IMG/VR virus record: IMGVR_UViG_3300032278_000049
Coordinates: 1 to 35,588 of that record
Strand: one strand, 5' to 3'
DNA from: a virus
Length of the DNA stretch: 35,588 bases
Shown: positions 20,877 through 29,539 of the stretch, piece after piece
Numbering within the stretch: the stretch's first letter is position 1
How the letters are laid out: the number at the start of each line of letters is the position of its first letter
The notes under the pieces: generated by a model
Databases searched by the model: none
Told to the model about the DNA's origin: nothing
Seen by the model: only the letters and a program-made list of their open reading frames with translations
Position numbers and translations under genes: made by a program

Positions 20877-21620
20877 ATGGCAAAGACCCGACAAGAGCTT
20901 ACCAAAGAAATAGAAATATCCCTCGGTGGAGGGATGATAGATGTTGAGTTAGATCCTGAACATTACGATCTAGCAATAGACAAAGCATTAGCAAAATATA
21001 GACAACGTAGTTCTAGAGCTACAGAAGAATCTTTTATTGCAGTTACATTAAAACCAGAGGTAAACAACTATGTTTTACCAACAGAAGTATTAGAAGTAAA
21101 AGATATATATAGAAGACAAACTGGATCTTTTGGATCAGGCCAAGGCGCAGATATAGAACCATTTGAAGCGGCATATCTAAATACATATATGTTGCATTCA
21201 GGTAGGGCAGGTGGCCTAGCAACATTTGAAGCATACCATGAAATGCGAGAGCATTTAGGTAAAATGTTTGGTTCAGAATATATGTTTACTTGGAAGCCTT
21301 GGAATAATACATTGTTTATTCATAGAAAAGTTAAGTCCGATGATGATGTATTTGTTCATTGTTATAACTATAAACCAGATTTAATTCTTATTGCAGATAC
21401 ATATTCTGCATCATGGATACGAGAATGGTCAATATCAGAATCTAAAATGATGTTGGCAGAAGCAAGAGGCAAATTTGTAACTATTGCCGGTCCACAAGGT
21501 GGCACCGCCCTTAATGCAGAAACATTAAGAGCAGATGCTACTGCAAGTTTTCAAGCACTAGAGGAAGAACTAAAAACATATGTAGATGGTGGTGATCCTC
21601 TAGGTTTCGTTATAGGATAA
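20877..21620 (+). CDS. 13: gp13-like neck protein (247 aa)
   Basis: Resembles the gp13 neck proteins of marine T4-like phages: MAKTRQELTKEIEISLGGGM, an acidic LDPEHYDLAIDKALAKYRQR helix, NYVLPTEVLEVKDIYRR, then a C-terminal part with WIREWSISESKMMLAEARGK that is characteristic of the family. T4 gp13 is 309 aa; marine versions are shorter. gp13 joins the portal vertex with gp14 (here on the other strand at 5658). Expression is probably late and controlled by the leader hairpin. It is followed after 1 nt by the 2OG oxygenase gene, so the bilin genes may be read through from its promoter. Confidence 0.75.
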   Translation: MAKTRQELTKEIEISLGGGMIDVELDPEHYDLAIDKALAKYRQRSSRATEESFIAVTLKPEVNNYVLPTEVLEVKDIYRRQTGSFGSGQGADIEPFEAAYLNTYMLHSGRAGGLATFEAYHEMREHLGKMFGSEYMFTWKPWNNTLFIHRKVKSDDDVFVHCYNYKPDLILIADTYSASWIREWSISESKMMLAEARGKFVTIAGPQGGTALNAETLRADATASFQALEEELKTYVDGGDPLGFVIG

Positions 21621-21621
21621 A

Positions 21622-22332
21622 ATGGAAGAACAAGAAACCGAATTGCAAATCATAGAAGATAGTTATGACATGGCAACCAGTGCATCTAAGGATGGTTTTT
21701 CTGAATCGTTTATTTTAGAATATCCTGAATTTTTCGATGAAGATTACTGTCAAACAATTATAGATAAATTTAATATATTAGATAAAGAAGGATTTTCAGA
21801 TATATCTGCGGCAGGACATAAAGCAGATAGACCGTCAGTCGATGCACAATTTTTTAGATCTAAAGGTAAGCATGTATGGTTAAATCATATTGCAAGAGGA
21901 TTAGATTTTAATCATGTAGTACACACAACAAACGAAACAGCATTCTTTTTTGAGCAATTAAAAAGGGCTGTTAGAATTTACAAATCAAAATTTAGAGTAG
22001 GATTAACGATGCCTCTTACTTGTAACGATATGAAAGTACAACGTGTCAATGCAGGTGGTGGATTTCATGCATGGCATTCTGAATGGAGTAAAGAATCTAA
22101 TTCAAGAATGCTTGTATATCAATTATTCTTAAATACCTTACCTGAAGGCGAAGGTGAAACAGAATTTTTCCATTTAGGAGTTCGTTGTAAACCACAAGCA
22201 GGTAAATTAGTTATATGGCCAGCAGGATGGACCCATGTTCATAGAGGAAACCCTAATTATACTACAGATAAGTATATTATAACAGGTTGGTTTCATATCA
22301 ACGATCTAACATTAAATTATAACATCGAATGA
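21622..22332 (+). CDS. 2OG-Fe(II) oxygenase (236 aa)
   Basis: The jelly-roll oxygenase core starts around residue 135: VQRVNAGGGFHAWHSEW with iron ligands H152-x-E154 (an HxE variant of HxD), LPEGEGETEFFHLG, then AGKLVIWPAGWTHVHRGN with distal H205/H207, and KYIITGWFHI with K217 as a possible 2OG anchor. Many cyanophages carry similar enzymes. The N-terminal part is acidic and helical. It follows gp13 by 1 nt and overlaps heme oxygenase as ATGA, so it belongs to the bilin island operon. Substrate unknown. Confidence 0.85.
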   Translation: MEEQETELQIIEDSYDMATSASKDGFSESFILEYPEFFDEDYCQTIIDKFNILDKEGFSDISAAGHKADRPSVDAQFFRSKGKHVWLNHIARGLDFNHVVHTTNETAFFFEQLKRAVRIYKSKFRVGLTMPLTCNDMKVQRVNAGGGFHAWHSEWSKESNSRMLVYQLFLNTLPEGEGETEFFHLGVRCKPQAGKLVIWPAGWTHVHRGNPNYTTDKYIITGWFHINDLTLNYNIE

Positions 22333-22883
22333 GTTTAAAAGAATTAACATTAAAAGAACATAGATTTGCCGAAGAACAAGATTTTGCACATTTAATGATG
22401 AGTGGAAATATAGAAATTCCTGTATATTTTCATTACTTAATGAATCAATATTTTATATATAGTGTATTAGAAAACACACATTATAATTTGCCTGATTCTC
22501 GATTAGCACGAGCAGACGCAATAAATGAAGATATGGAAGAATTAAAATCGCAAGATCAAATACCTATGGCGTGTCACGACTTAACGCCAAGTACTGAAGA
22601 ATATATACAGTATGTAAAAGAAAAGATACATACAGAACAACAATACCTAGCTCACATTTATGTCCGCTATTTAGGCGATTTGCGTGGTGGACAAATGATA
22701 TCAAAAAAAATTCCTGGTGAAGGCAAATATTATAAATTCGAAAAACCAAAAGTATTAGCAGAATCAATTTATACTAAATTAGACGATAGCATGGCAGATG
22801 AAGCAAAAATAGTATTTGAATTTGCTACAAAACAATTTCAAGAATTATATGCAGGACATTTTCAAAACCCTAAAAAAGTGTGA
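22329..22883 (+). CDS. ho1: Heme oxygenase (biliverdin-forming, 184 aa)
   Basis: Opens heme to biliverdin, CO and Fe2+ with electrons from ferredoxin or another reductant. The start LKEHRFAEEQDFAHLMMSG holds the proximal heme ligand H11 in the usual context, and YVRYLGDLRGGQMI (residues about 113-126) is the distal helix signature (GD, GG). It is shorter than plant/cyanobacterial HO1 (about 240 aa), as is usual for phage forms. ATGA overlap with the upstream oxygenase and a 35-nt overlap with the bilin reductase imply coupled translation. Acts before the bilin reductase in the same pathway. Confidence 0.93.
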   Translation: MSLKELTLKEHRFAEEQDFAHLMMSGNIEIPVYFHYLMNQYFIYSVLENTHYNLPDSRLARADAINEDMEELKSQDQIPMACHDLTPSTEEYIQYVKEKIHTEQQYLAHIYVRYLGDLRGGQMISKKIPGEGKYYKFEKPKVLAESIYTKLDDSMADEAKIVFEFATKQFQELYAGHFQNPKKV

Positions 22884-23517
22884 AAATAACTTACTTAACT
22901 TATTATCAGATACAGGCACTGACGTCCCTGATCATCATGAATGGCCATGGCGTAATTATGTATTTGAATCTAAATTTTATCGTAGAGCCCACCTAGATGC
23001 TGTAGAAACTGACAAGTTATACATGTTTCATTTGTGTATCTTTCCTCAAGTATATAATCCTGCTCCTATATATGGTGTTGATGTTATTGCTGGCAAAAAT
23101 ATTGTTAGCGGTGCATTTCACGATTTTAGTAAAGCAGGAAACGATAATCATCCTATGATGCAATGGTTTGCAGAAAAAGTAAAGCCATATAATTGGACTA
23201 GCACACGAGAATTACCAGAATGGGCACAAAATATTTTTAGTCCTAGTATGATAGCAGTAAGTAGGAGTAAAGAACCCCAAGACTATACAAACTTTTGTGA
23301 TTTAGCAGTTGAAAATTTAGAATACTATCTTACTGAACTAGATAAATGTAATGCATATGAGTTAGATAATAGCCAACATTTTACAGTTAAAAATCAAAAT
23401 TGGTATTGTAAAAATCAGAAAGAAAATCCCCACACACCAAGAGTAATGAGTAATTTTTGCGATGACGAAGAAACGGTTCGCAAGTTTATCCATGAATGTT
23501 TATTTCCGGAGATATAA
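22849..23517 (+). CDS. pcyX: Ferredoxin-dependent bilin reductase, PcyX-type (222 aa)
   Basis: Reduces biliverdin to a phycobilin with electrons from ferredoxin. Family marks: HLCIFPQVYNPAPIYGVDVI, then ELPEWAQNIFSPSMIA, and NPHTPRVMSNF near the C-terminus. Counting from ATG 22849, H61 and D78 are 17 residues apart and match PcyA H88 and D105. PebS has Asn at the His position, so the protein is closer to PcyA/PcyX. PcyX has been described from oceanic phage contigs of probable alphaproteobacterial hosts and makes phycoerythrobilin. The frame is open to a TTG at 22816; I prefer the ATG, although its ribosome binding site is weak. It ends sharing its last A with the next ATG. Confidence 0.85.
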   Translation: MQDIFKTLKKCENNLLNLLSDTGTDVPDHHEWPWRNYVFESKFYRRAHLDAVETDKLYMFHLCIFPQVYNPAPIYGVDVIAGKNIVSGAFHDFSKAGNDNHPMMQWFAEKVKPYNWTSTRELPEWAQNIFSPSMIAVSRSKEPQDYTNFCDLAVENLEYYLTELDKCNAYELDNSQHFTVKNQNWYCKNQKENPHTPRVMSNFCDDEETVRKFIHECLFPEI

Positions 23518-24176
23518 TGGATTTTATATACCCTTTTCAACCTCCTGCACTATTGCATGATACAATTAGTAAAGAGTTATTAGATGATACTAATAAAATA
23601 TGTGATGAATTGTTACCAGATAAAGAAGCTCTTGAAGCAACATCACAATTACTAGATACAATTTATCATGGTTATGCAACTAGAATTACAAACCCAGGAC
23701 ACGAATTAAGAGATAAGATATTTTCGATGGCATATAGTTATATTAAATCATTTGAGCAATCAACTCATGCAAATATTTTTGATGATGATGCTGATAGATT
23801 AATAATTTCCAAAATGTGGTTTTTAGATTTAGATGACAAAGATTATTTACAAGCTCATCACCATGGAGAACATAATATTTTGTCTGGTATTATATATTTA
23901 AAAGTACCAGAATCATTAAACAAAAATTATGATACAGAATTTCCTAAAAATTGGGTACGAAGAGGTAAAACACCATTTGCAAATGGTTGTATAGAATTTA
24001 CATATAATCCTATGATACTACCTGACAAGTTATTATCCTCCGACACGTATATAGTACGCCCCGAAGTAGGCCACATGTATTTGTGGCCTGCATGGCTGTT
24101 TCATACTGTTTATCCTTTTTATAGTTCAGAACACCGCCGTTCTTTATCATTTAACGTAGCGATCGCCCCCTTATAA
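23517..24176 (+). CDS. 2OG-Fe(II) oxygenase (219 aa)
   Basis: Fits the putative 2OG-Fe(II) oxygenase family common in cyanophages: MWFLDLDDKDYLQAHHHGEH (residues 100-119), ILSGIIYLKVP, then GHMYLWPAWLFHTVYPF (residues 185-201) with distal H196 and RRSLSFNVA with R207 or R208 as 2OG anchor. I choose ATG 23517 because GGAG lies 6 nt upstream and the ATG shares its A with the bilin reductase TAA; an earlier frame start at 23496 lies inside that gene. Last gene of the bilin island. Substrate unknown. Confidence 0.85.
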   Translation: MDFIYPFQPPALLHDTISKELLDDTNKICDELLPDKEALEATSQLLDTIYHGYATRITNPGHELRDKIFSMAYSYIKSFEQSTHANIFDDDADRLIISKMWFLDLDDKDYLQAHHHGEHNILSGIIYLKVPESLNKNYDTEFPKNWVRRGKTPFANGCIEFTYNPMILPDKLLSSDTYIVRPEVGHMYLWPAWLFHTVYPFYSSEHRRSLSFNVAIAPL

Positions 24177-24199
24177 CCACCTGGTTTTGCTCAGATCAC

Positions 24200-24207
24200 G
24201 ATAAATA
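24200..24207 (+). promoter_or_regulatory. Late promoter element before gp18
   Basis: GATAAATA in CACGATAAATAATT, 42 nt before the gp18 ATG. A short inverted repeat TAATGA/TCATTA (24214-24231) follows. The GAGG ribosome binding site (24237) remains free. Confidence 0.6.
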
Positions 24208-24248
24208 ATTTAAATAATGAAATTAGTCATTAATAGTGAGGAATTAAT

Positions 24249-26945
24249 ATGGCAACTTTAGTATCACCAGGTGTTGCGGTTTCTGTAATAGACGAGAGTT
24301 TTTACGGGACGGCCGGAGCAGGAACTGTTCCTTTGATTGTATGTGCTACAGGACAAGATAAAGCACATGTAAGTGGAACAGGATATGCATCAGGAACTGT
24401 TTCGTCTATGGCAGGGAAACCACAACTAATTACAAGTCAAAGAGAACTTGTTCAAACTTTTGGAACACCGTATTTTAGAACGGTATCAGGCACAGCATCA
24501 AACGGAGACGAAGTAAACGAATATGGTTTACTTGCGGCTTATAGTTATTTAGGTGCGGCAAATAGAGCATATATTGTAAGAGCAGATGTAAACACAACAG
24601 AATTATTACCAGCAACTGCTGAACCTACAGGACCTCCGACAACTGGAGCCTTGTGGTGGGATACTGCCAATTCAGTATATGGTTTATTTCAATTTTCAAC
24701 AGCCCAAGGAGCATGGGTTAAACAGACAGTAACTCCATTTACTGCGGCACAAATGACAGTTAATGCACCAACTGCAAGTGCAGGCGGAGCGGCAACAGGC
24801 GATTTTAGAATTTCAGTTGAAAGTGCAACAGGTAAGGCATTAGGAACAGATGTTGCGGATGCTCAAGTTTACGAATGGGATGCGTCAGCATGGCAACCAG
24901 TGAGTACAGCAAATGTAAGTAATTTGACTGCAACAACAGTTACAGTAGGACCTTCATCAGCACAACCGGCAAGTCCAGTAGACAAAGATGTATGGTTTAA
25001 AACATCTGGAGATGGTTTAGGCACAAGTCTTGTTGTTAAGAGTTACAATTCTTCAACTACTTCCTTTGATACTAAAGCAGTTAAATTTTATGTAAACGAT
25101 GCTACTGCGGCACAACCAGGTAACTTTGATTCAGGTCGTCCTGCTGATATTATTGTTACATCATTAGATTCGGGAGCACTTTTTGCAGGCGCGGCATCAA
25201 CTTCAACTACATCATTTGTAATTTTAGATGGTGGTTCAGGATATACTGTGGCGCCAACTCTTACTGTATCTGGAAATGGTACAGCAGAAGCAGTAATATC
25301 AGGCGGAGCAGTAACAGATGTTGTAGTTACAGCAGTAGGTTCTGGTTATACTTCAAATCCATCAGTAACAGCAACAGGCGGAGTTAATCCACCAGCAGGT
25401 TCAATTTATGCAACAGAAGATACAGCAAACGATGTTGCTTCAATTGGATTGAATTTATTTGATGGGACTTCAGCCACTTCGACAGCGGTTGCCGATGCAA
25501 CAAGTACATATGCCGCGGCAAATGAATTAGAAGTAAGTGCAACAGAAATTTATGGTACGGTAGCAGACGGAACATTTTGGTATAATACCGCAACAGCATT
25601 AGATATGTATATTAATACATCAGGAATATGGATTCCACAAGCAATATCGGCTTATGGAACGGTTGCACCAACATCACCATCCAACAATGATGTATGGGTT
25701 GATACAAACGATTTAGAAAATTATCCATTAGTTAAAGTTTACAATAACACAACTTCAACGTGGATAGCAAGAGATAATACAGACCAATCAACAGCAAATG
25801 GAGTTGTATTTGCAGATCTAACTGCAACGGCGGCAGATACTTCTTATAATAGTGGTGCTACAAGATTACCTAATGCACCTAATGGAGCATTATATCCAGA
25901 AGGTATTTTCTGTGTTAATATGGCACATTCTTCTTATCAAGTAAGAAAATATGTATCAGCAGAAGTAACAACTCATAAGTGGCGTACAGCGGCTGGTAAT
26001 AAAGCCAGTGGCGCAGGATATTTTGGAAGAAAATCACAAAGAGCAACCATTGTTAAAGCAATGCAAGCATCAATTGTTACAAATGATGATTTACGTGGTG
26101 ATAGTACAGTATTAACATTACTTTCTGCTCCAGGTTATCCAGAATGTGCAGATGAGTTAATAGCATTAAATGTAGATAGAAAAGAAACTGCATTCTGTGT
26201 TTTAGATACTCCATTTAGACTTGCTCCTAATGGAGTTGTAGCATGGCAAGCAGGAACAAATGCTACAGAAAATGGTGAGGATGGATTAATAACATCTACA
26301 TCACAAGCGGCAGTTTATTATCCAAGTGGTTTAGCAACAAACACCGATGGTACATCGGTTGTAGTTCCGGCATCACATATGGCATTAAGGACTATTGCTT
26401 ATAATGACTCTGTTGCTTATCCTTGGTTTGCACCAGCAGGATTAACAAGAGGCGGAATAACTAATGCAACTAATGTTGGTTATATAGATAGCGAAGGCGA
26501 ATTTGTTGCTACCGCACTTAATCAAGGACAACGTGATACTTTGTATCTATCAAAAGTTAATCCTATTACAAATTTCCCAGGACAAGGATTATTTGTATAT
26601 GGACAAAAAACATTGTATGCGGCATCAAGTGCATTAGATAGAATTAATGTTGCAAGACTAGTAGCATATATAAGAGATGGATTAGATCCGCTTGCTAGAC
26701 CGTTTGCGTTTGAACCAAATGATGGAGCAACTAGAGCGGCGGCACAAGATTCTGTAGAAAGATTCTTAGGAGACATAATGGCAAAACGTGGTTTATATGA
26801 TTTTGCTGTTGTTTGCGACGGAACTAATAATACAGCGGCTAGAATTGATAAAAATGAAATGTGGATTGATGTTGCAGTAGAACCAACAAAAGCCGCAGAA
26901 TTTATTTACATTCCTGTAAGAATTGTAAATACTGGTACATTATAA
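24249..26945 (+). CDS. 18: Tail sheath protein gp18 (898 aa)
   Basis: The contractile sheath subunit. The start LVSPGVAVSVIDESFY is the classic phage sheath N-terminus. The C-terminal 350 residues (SGAGYFGRKSQRATIVKAM, NVDRKETAFCVLDTP, YPWFAPAGLTRGGI, LNQGQRDTLYLSKVNPI, PGQGLFVYGQKTL, DRINVARLVAYIRDG) are the conserved polymerisation core. The C-terminal end AEFIYIPVRIVNTGTL is also typical. At 898 aa it is longer than T4 gp18 (659). The extra length lies in beta-rich, surface-exposed domains with repeated D/G-type modules (residues about 120-560, such as GALWWDTANSVYGLF and DGTFWYNTATALDMY). Strong terminator follows. Confidence 0.95.
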   Translation: MATLVSPGVAVSVIDESFYGTAGAGTVPLIVCATGQDKAHVSGTGYASGTVSSMAGKPQLITSQRELVQTFGTPYFRTVSGTASNGDEVNEYGLLAAYSYLGAANRAYIVRADVNTTELLPATAEPTGPPTTGALWWDTANSVYGLFQFSTAQGAWVKQTVTPFTAAQMTVNAPTASAGGAATGDFRISVESATGKALGTDVADAQVYEWDASAWQPVSTANVSNLTATTVTVGPSSAQPASPVDKDVWFKTSGDGLGTSLVVKSYNSSTTSFDTKAVKFYVNDATAAQPGNFDSGRPADIIVTSLDSGALFAGAASTSTTSFVILDGGSGYTVAPTLTVSGNGTAEAVISGGAVTDVVVTAVGSGYTSNPSVTATGGVNPPAGSIYATEDTANDVASIGLNLFDGTSATSTAVADATSTYAAANELEVSATEIYGTVADGTFWYNTATALDMYINTSGIWIPQAISAYGTVAPTSPSNNDVWVDTNDLENYPLVKVYNNTTSTWIARDNTDQSTANGVVFADLTATAADTSYNSGATRLPNAPNGALYPEGIFCVNMAHSSYQVRKYVSAEVTTHKWRTAAGNKASGAGYFGRKSQRATIVKAMQASIVTNDDLRGDSTVLTLLSAPGYPECADELIALNVDRKETAFCVLDTPFRLAPNGVVAWQAGTNATENGEDGLITSTSQAAVYYPSGLATNTDGTSVVVPASHMALRTIAYNDSVAYPWFAPAGLTRGGITNATNVGYIDSEGEFVATALNQGQRDTLYLSKVNPITNFPGQGLFVYGQKTLYAASSALDRINVARLVAYIRDGLDPLARPFAFEPNDGATRAAAQDSVERFLGDIMAKRGLYDFAVVCDGTNNTAARIDKNEMWIDVAVEPTKAAEFIYIPVRIVNTGTL

Positions 26946-26955
26946 GTTTTTAACC

Positions 26956-26987
26956 AAAGGCAGTGGCATTTTTGTTACTGCCTTTTT
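26956..26987 (+). terminator. Intrinsic terminator after gp18
   Basis: AAAGGCAGT (26956-26964) and ACTGCCTTT (26977-26985) form a perfect 9-bp stem with a 12-nt loop, followed by TT and CC. It separates gp18 from gp19, which has its own late promoter. Confidence 0.85.
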
Positions 26988-27013
26988 CCATGGTCAAAAT
27001 TTCTGACAAATCT

Positions 27014-27021
27014 TATAAATA
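27014..27021 (+). promoter_or_regulatory. T4 consensus late promoter before gp19
   Basis: TATAAATA is the exact T4 late promoter element, 35 nt before the ATG at 27057; TAGGAG provides the ribosome binding site. Confidence 0.8.
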
Positions 27022-27056
27022 CATATAATAAGAACACGGCATAGGAGATAAGTAAA

Positions 27057-27677
27057 ATGGCGGAATTAACAAAATTTGGAGTACCAATAGGCGGGAACCC
27101 GACTACTTCGTTATTGATGCCTAAACTACAATATAGATTTAGGGTGACATTTACGCAACTCGGTGGAGATAATACATCGGATACGGTAACTCATCAAGTA
27201 GTTAGTGTAACTAGGCCTACATTGACTCATGAAGAAATAACTTTAGATGTTTATAATTCTAGAATATTTTTAGCAGGAAAACACACATGGGAACCAATTA
27301 CCATTGTAGTTAGAGATGATATAAGCAATAATGTAATAACAGCAGTCGACAAACAAATGCAAAATCAAATTGATCACCATAATCAATCTGCGCCTATTGC
27401 CGGTGCTCAATATAAATTTTCTACTGTAATTGATACATTAGATGGTAACAATGATGAAGACCCAGGTCCAAAAGTATTAGATAAATGGAAATTGGCTGGT
27501 TGTTGGATTACATCAACTGCATATAATGAATCAGCGTATGCAACAAGTGATGCAATGACTATTAATATGACCATAAGATACGATAATGCTATTCATATGG
27601 ATGGGCAAGGTACAACAAGATTAGCGGTCCAATCTATTAGTGATGCCGCATCTAAATATACAGGTGCAACTGTATAA
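27057..27677 (+). CDS. 19: Tail tube protein gp19 (206 aa)
   Basis: Major tail tube subunit, about the length of cyanophage gp19. The tube fold signs are PKLQYRFRVTFTQLG, VVSVTRPTLTHEEITLDVYN, HTWEPITIVVRDDISNNV, and KWKLAGCWITSTAYNESAYA, with a final NMTIRYDNAIHMD strand. Adjacent to gp18 as in T4 and preceded by a perfect late promoter. Confidence 0.92.
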   Translation: MAELTKFGVPIGGNPTTSLLMPKLQYRFRVTFTQLGGDNTSDTVTHQVVSVTRPTLTHEEITLDVYNSRIFLAGKHTWEPITIVVRDDISNNVITAVDKQMQNQIDHHNQSAPIAGAQYKFSTVIDTLDGNNDEDPGPKVLDKWKLAGCWITSTAYNESAYATSDAMTINMTIRYDNAIHMDGQGTTRLAVQSISDAASKYTGATV

Positions 27678-27695
27678 TCATAAAAGGTCGGTATA

Positions 27696-28631
27696 ATGGC
27701 ATACTTTGGCAAAATACTTCGTAATTATGCCGATCATTCCTTTGGCACAGTTACTGAGTATGGTCGACAACTCGGTAAAATTCCTAGATCAAAACATGCA
27801 TTTATTGTGGAATTTTATACAACAAGAAATACTGGCAATAAACCTTGGCGAGATATGCTTAAAGGTTTAACAGATATAGTTCAATCCTGTGATTTGCCTT
27901 CCTTTCAATTTGATACTCAAACATTAAACCAATATAATAGAAAACGAATAATCCAAACAAAAGTAAATTGGAATCCTATTACTATTAGATTTTGGGATAC
28001 TAGAGATAACAAATTTCAAACAGTAATGGATGAATATTTTAGGTGGTATTACAAAGATGGAAGAGAAAAAGGATATCAATTTGGTAGCGGAGGATTTGTC
28101 CCAGATACGGTAGACGCAAATCCTGGTATAGATAGATTTGGTTTCCAACCACCTTTTTCTAAAAAAAGTCGAGCAAGAGAAAATAGATTTACATCAACAG
28201 TTCCATATGGTTCAACTAATACTGCTTCAAAAGGTGACTTAAATGGAGACGAACCTGCTATTGATTTTGAAAAATATTTTTTTAGTAAAATTATTATTAC
28301 TAGAATGTCTGGAGGTAGAAACGAACCTATAAAATCTCCTATAATACTTTTTAATCCAACAATAACAAGTATTCAACATGATAATTTAGATTATAGTACT
28401 GCACAACCAATTACATGGCAAGTACAATTTGCATATGAAGGTGTACAACATCTAGATCAAGATCCGGCTCCATCCGGCGGACCAGATTGGATTTCACGAG
28501 GAGCAGAAGCCGCCGGCGAATGGTATGATTCTTGGGGAGCTCAAGGTAGTGGAGATAAAGGTGATCCCAGTAATAAAGCAGGAAATAATTATACTACTAC
28601 CGCCCTTACTGAAGAAGGCGGGATTCAATAA
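27696..28631 (+). CDS. 54: Tail tube-like baseplate protein, gp54-like tube initiator (311 aa)
   Basis: Has the tube fold like gp19: FIVEFYTTRN, DIVQSCDLPSFQFDTQTL, NQYNRKRIIQTKVNWNPITI, FWDTRDNKFQTVMDEYFRWY, and the final strand QVQFAYEGVQHL. T4 gp54, which starts the tube on the baseplate, is 320 aa and ends its fold with a similar YDxxQ...VxFAY segment, so gp54 is the best guess; gp48 is an alternative. The C-terminal 50 residues are Gly/Ser-rich and probably flexible. It follows gp19 by 18 nt. Confidence 0.6.
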   Translation: MAYFGKILRNYADHSFGTVTEYGRQLGKIPRSKHAFIVEFYTTRNTGNKPWRDMLKGLTDIVQSCDLPSFQFDTQTLNQYNRKRIIQTKVNWNPITIRFWDTRDNKFQTVMDEYFRWYYKDGREKGYQFGSGGFVPDTVDANPGIDRFGFQPPFSKKSRARENRFTSTVPYGSTNTASKGDLNGDEPAIDFEKYFFSKIIITRMSGGRNEPIKSPIILFNPTITSIQHDNLDYSTAQPITWQVQFAYEGVQHLDQDPAPSGGPDWISRGAEAAGEWYDSWGAQGSGDKGDPSNKAGNNYTTTALTEEGGIQ

Positions 28632-29104
28632 TGGCATATGGATCATCATCGGTTAGTAGTACAGCGGTAGCAGTAGAAAAAGAATCAGCATCATCTGCTA
28701 CAACAACTACCTATAATAAAAATAGTTCCCTTGGTGTTCAAGATGCTATAGAGTTACGTCGTAGATTAGGTAAAGTAAAAGAATATTTTGATCAACGATT
28801 ATTAGGTAATTCAATAACACCTTATTTTCAATTTAATCCACAAGAATATGATTTAATTTATGGTGAACTTTTATCAAAAAATGTAAGTAAATTGGCGGCA
28901 GAAGTTTTTGCATATGAAATATTAGCATTATCTAAATGGTACAATGAAGGATATGATAAAATATTACCTTCGGTTGTAAGTGGAAAATTAACTTTAACTA
29001 ATGATATATTAAAACGATTAAATTTTACTAGACCAGCAAATAATAAATTAGGAATTACTTCAAATATAGCTACCGCAGAAATGTTAAAAGAACAGGTAGA
29101 TTAA
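28631..29104 (+). CDS. Probable structural protein of unknown function (157 aa)
   Basis: The ATG shares one base with the previous TAA, and the end shares one with gp4, so expression is coupled to the tail/head genes. A Ser/Thr/Ala-rich N-terminal 30 residues (SSSVSSTAVAVEKESASS) look disordered. The rest is helical: DAIELRRRLGKVKEYFDQRL, FNPQEYDLIYGELLSKNV, FAYEILALSKWYNEGYDKIL. Family not recognised; position suggests a head or baseplate accessory. Confidence 0.65.
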   Translation: MAYGSSSVSSTAVAVEKESASSATTTTYNKNSSLGVQDAIELRRRLGKVKEYFDQRLLGNSITPYFQFNPQEYDLIYGELLSKNVSKLAAEVFAYEILALSKWYNEGYDKILPSVVSGKLTLTNDILKRLNFTRPANNKLGITSNIATAEMLKEQVD

Positions 29105-29538
29105 TGGCCCGTAAGGTAAAATTTAAACAAGGATACTTTCAACCAAAAAATCCTAATAAATACAGAGGTAAGCATGTTCCTATTTATAGATCAGGATGGG
29201 AATTAGCATTTATGAAATTGTGTGATGGCCACCCTAATGTAGAATGTTGGGCTTCAGAAAGTCATGCAATACCTTATCGTAATCCGTTTACAGGCAAATT
29301 AACAAGATACATACCTGATTTTTTATTATCTTATGCTGACAAAACTGGTAAAAAACATATAGAACTTGTAGAAGTTAAACCTAGTAAACAAGCAGGTCTT
29401 ACTGAATCTAAAAGTAGAAGAGACAAGGCCGCAGTTATATTAAATAAAGCAAAGTGGACAGCCGCCCAAGAATGGTGCAAGCGCCGAGGAATTAAATTCA
29501 GAATAGTAACCGAAAACGAAATATACCACAAACCATAA
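29104..29538 (+). CDS. 4: Head completion protein gp4 (144 aa)
   Basis: T4 gp4 (150 aa) finishes the DNA-filled head before tail joining and has a TnsA-like nuclease fold. Here YRSGWELAFMKLCDGHPNVE carries E33, RYIPDFLLSY carries D72, and HIELVEVKPSKQ carries E90 and K92. This is a PD-(D/E)xK style active site in the expected order. WTAAQEWCKRRGIKF follows as in the family. It overlaps its upstream neighbour by 1 nt. Confidence 0.9.
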   Translation: MARKVKFKQGYFQPKNPNKYRGKHVPIYRSGWELAFMKLCDGHPNVECWASESHAIPYRNPFTGKLTRYIPDFLLSYADKTGKKHIELVEVKPSKQAGLTESKSRRDKAAVILNKAKWTAAQEWCKRRGIKFRIVTENEIYHKP

Positions 29539-29539
29539 C

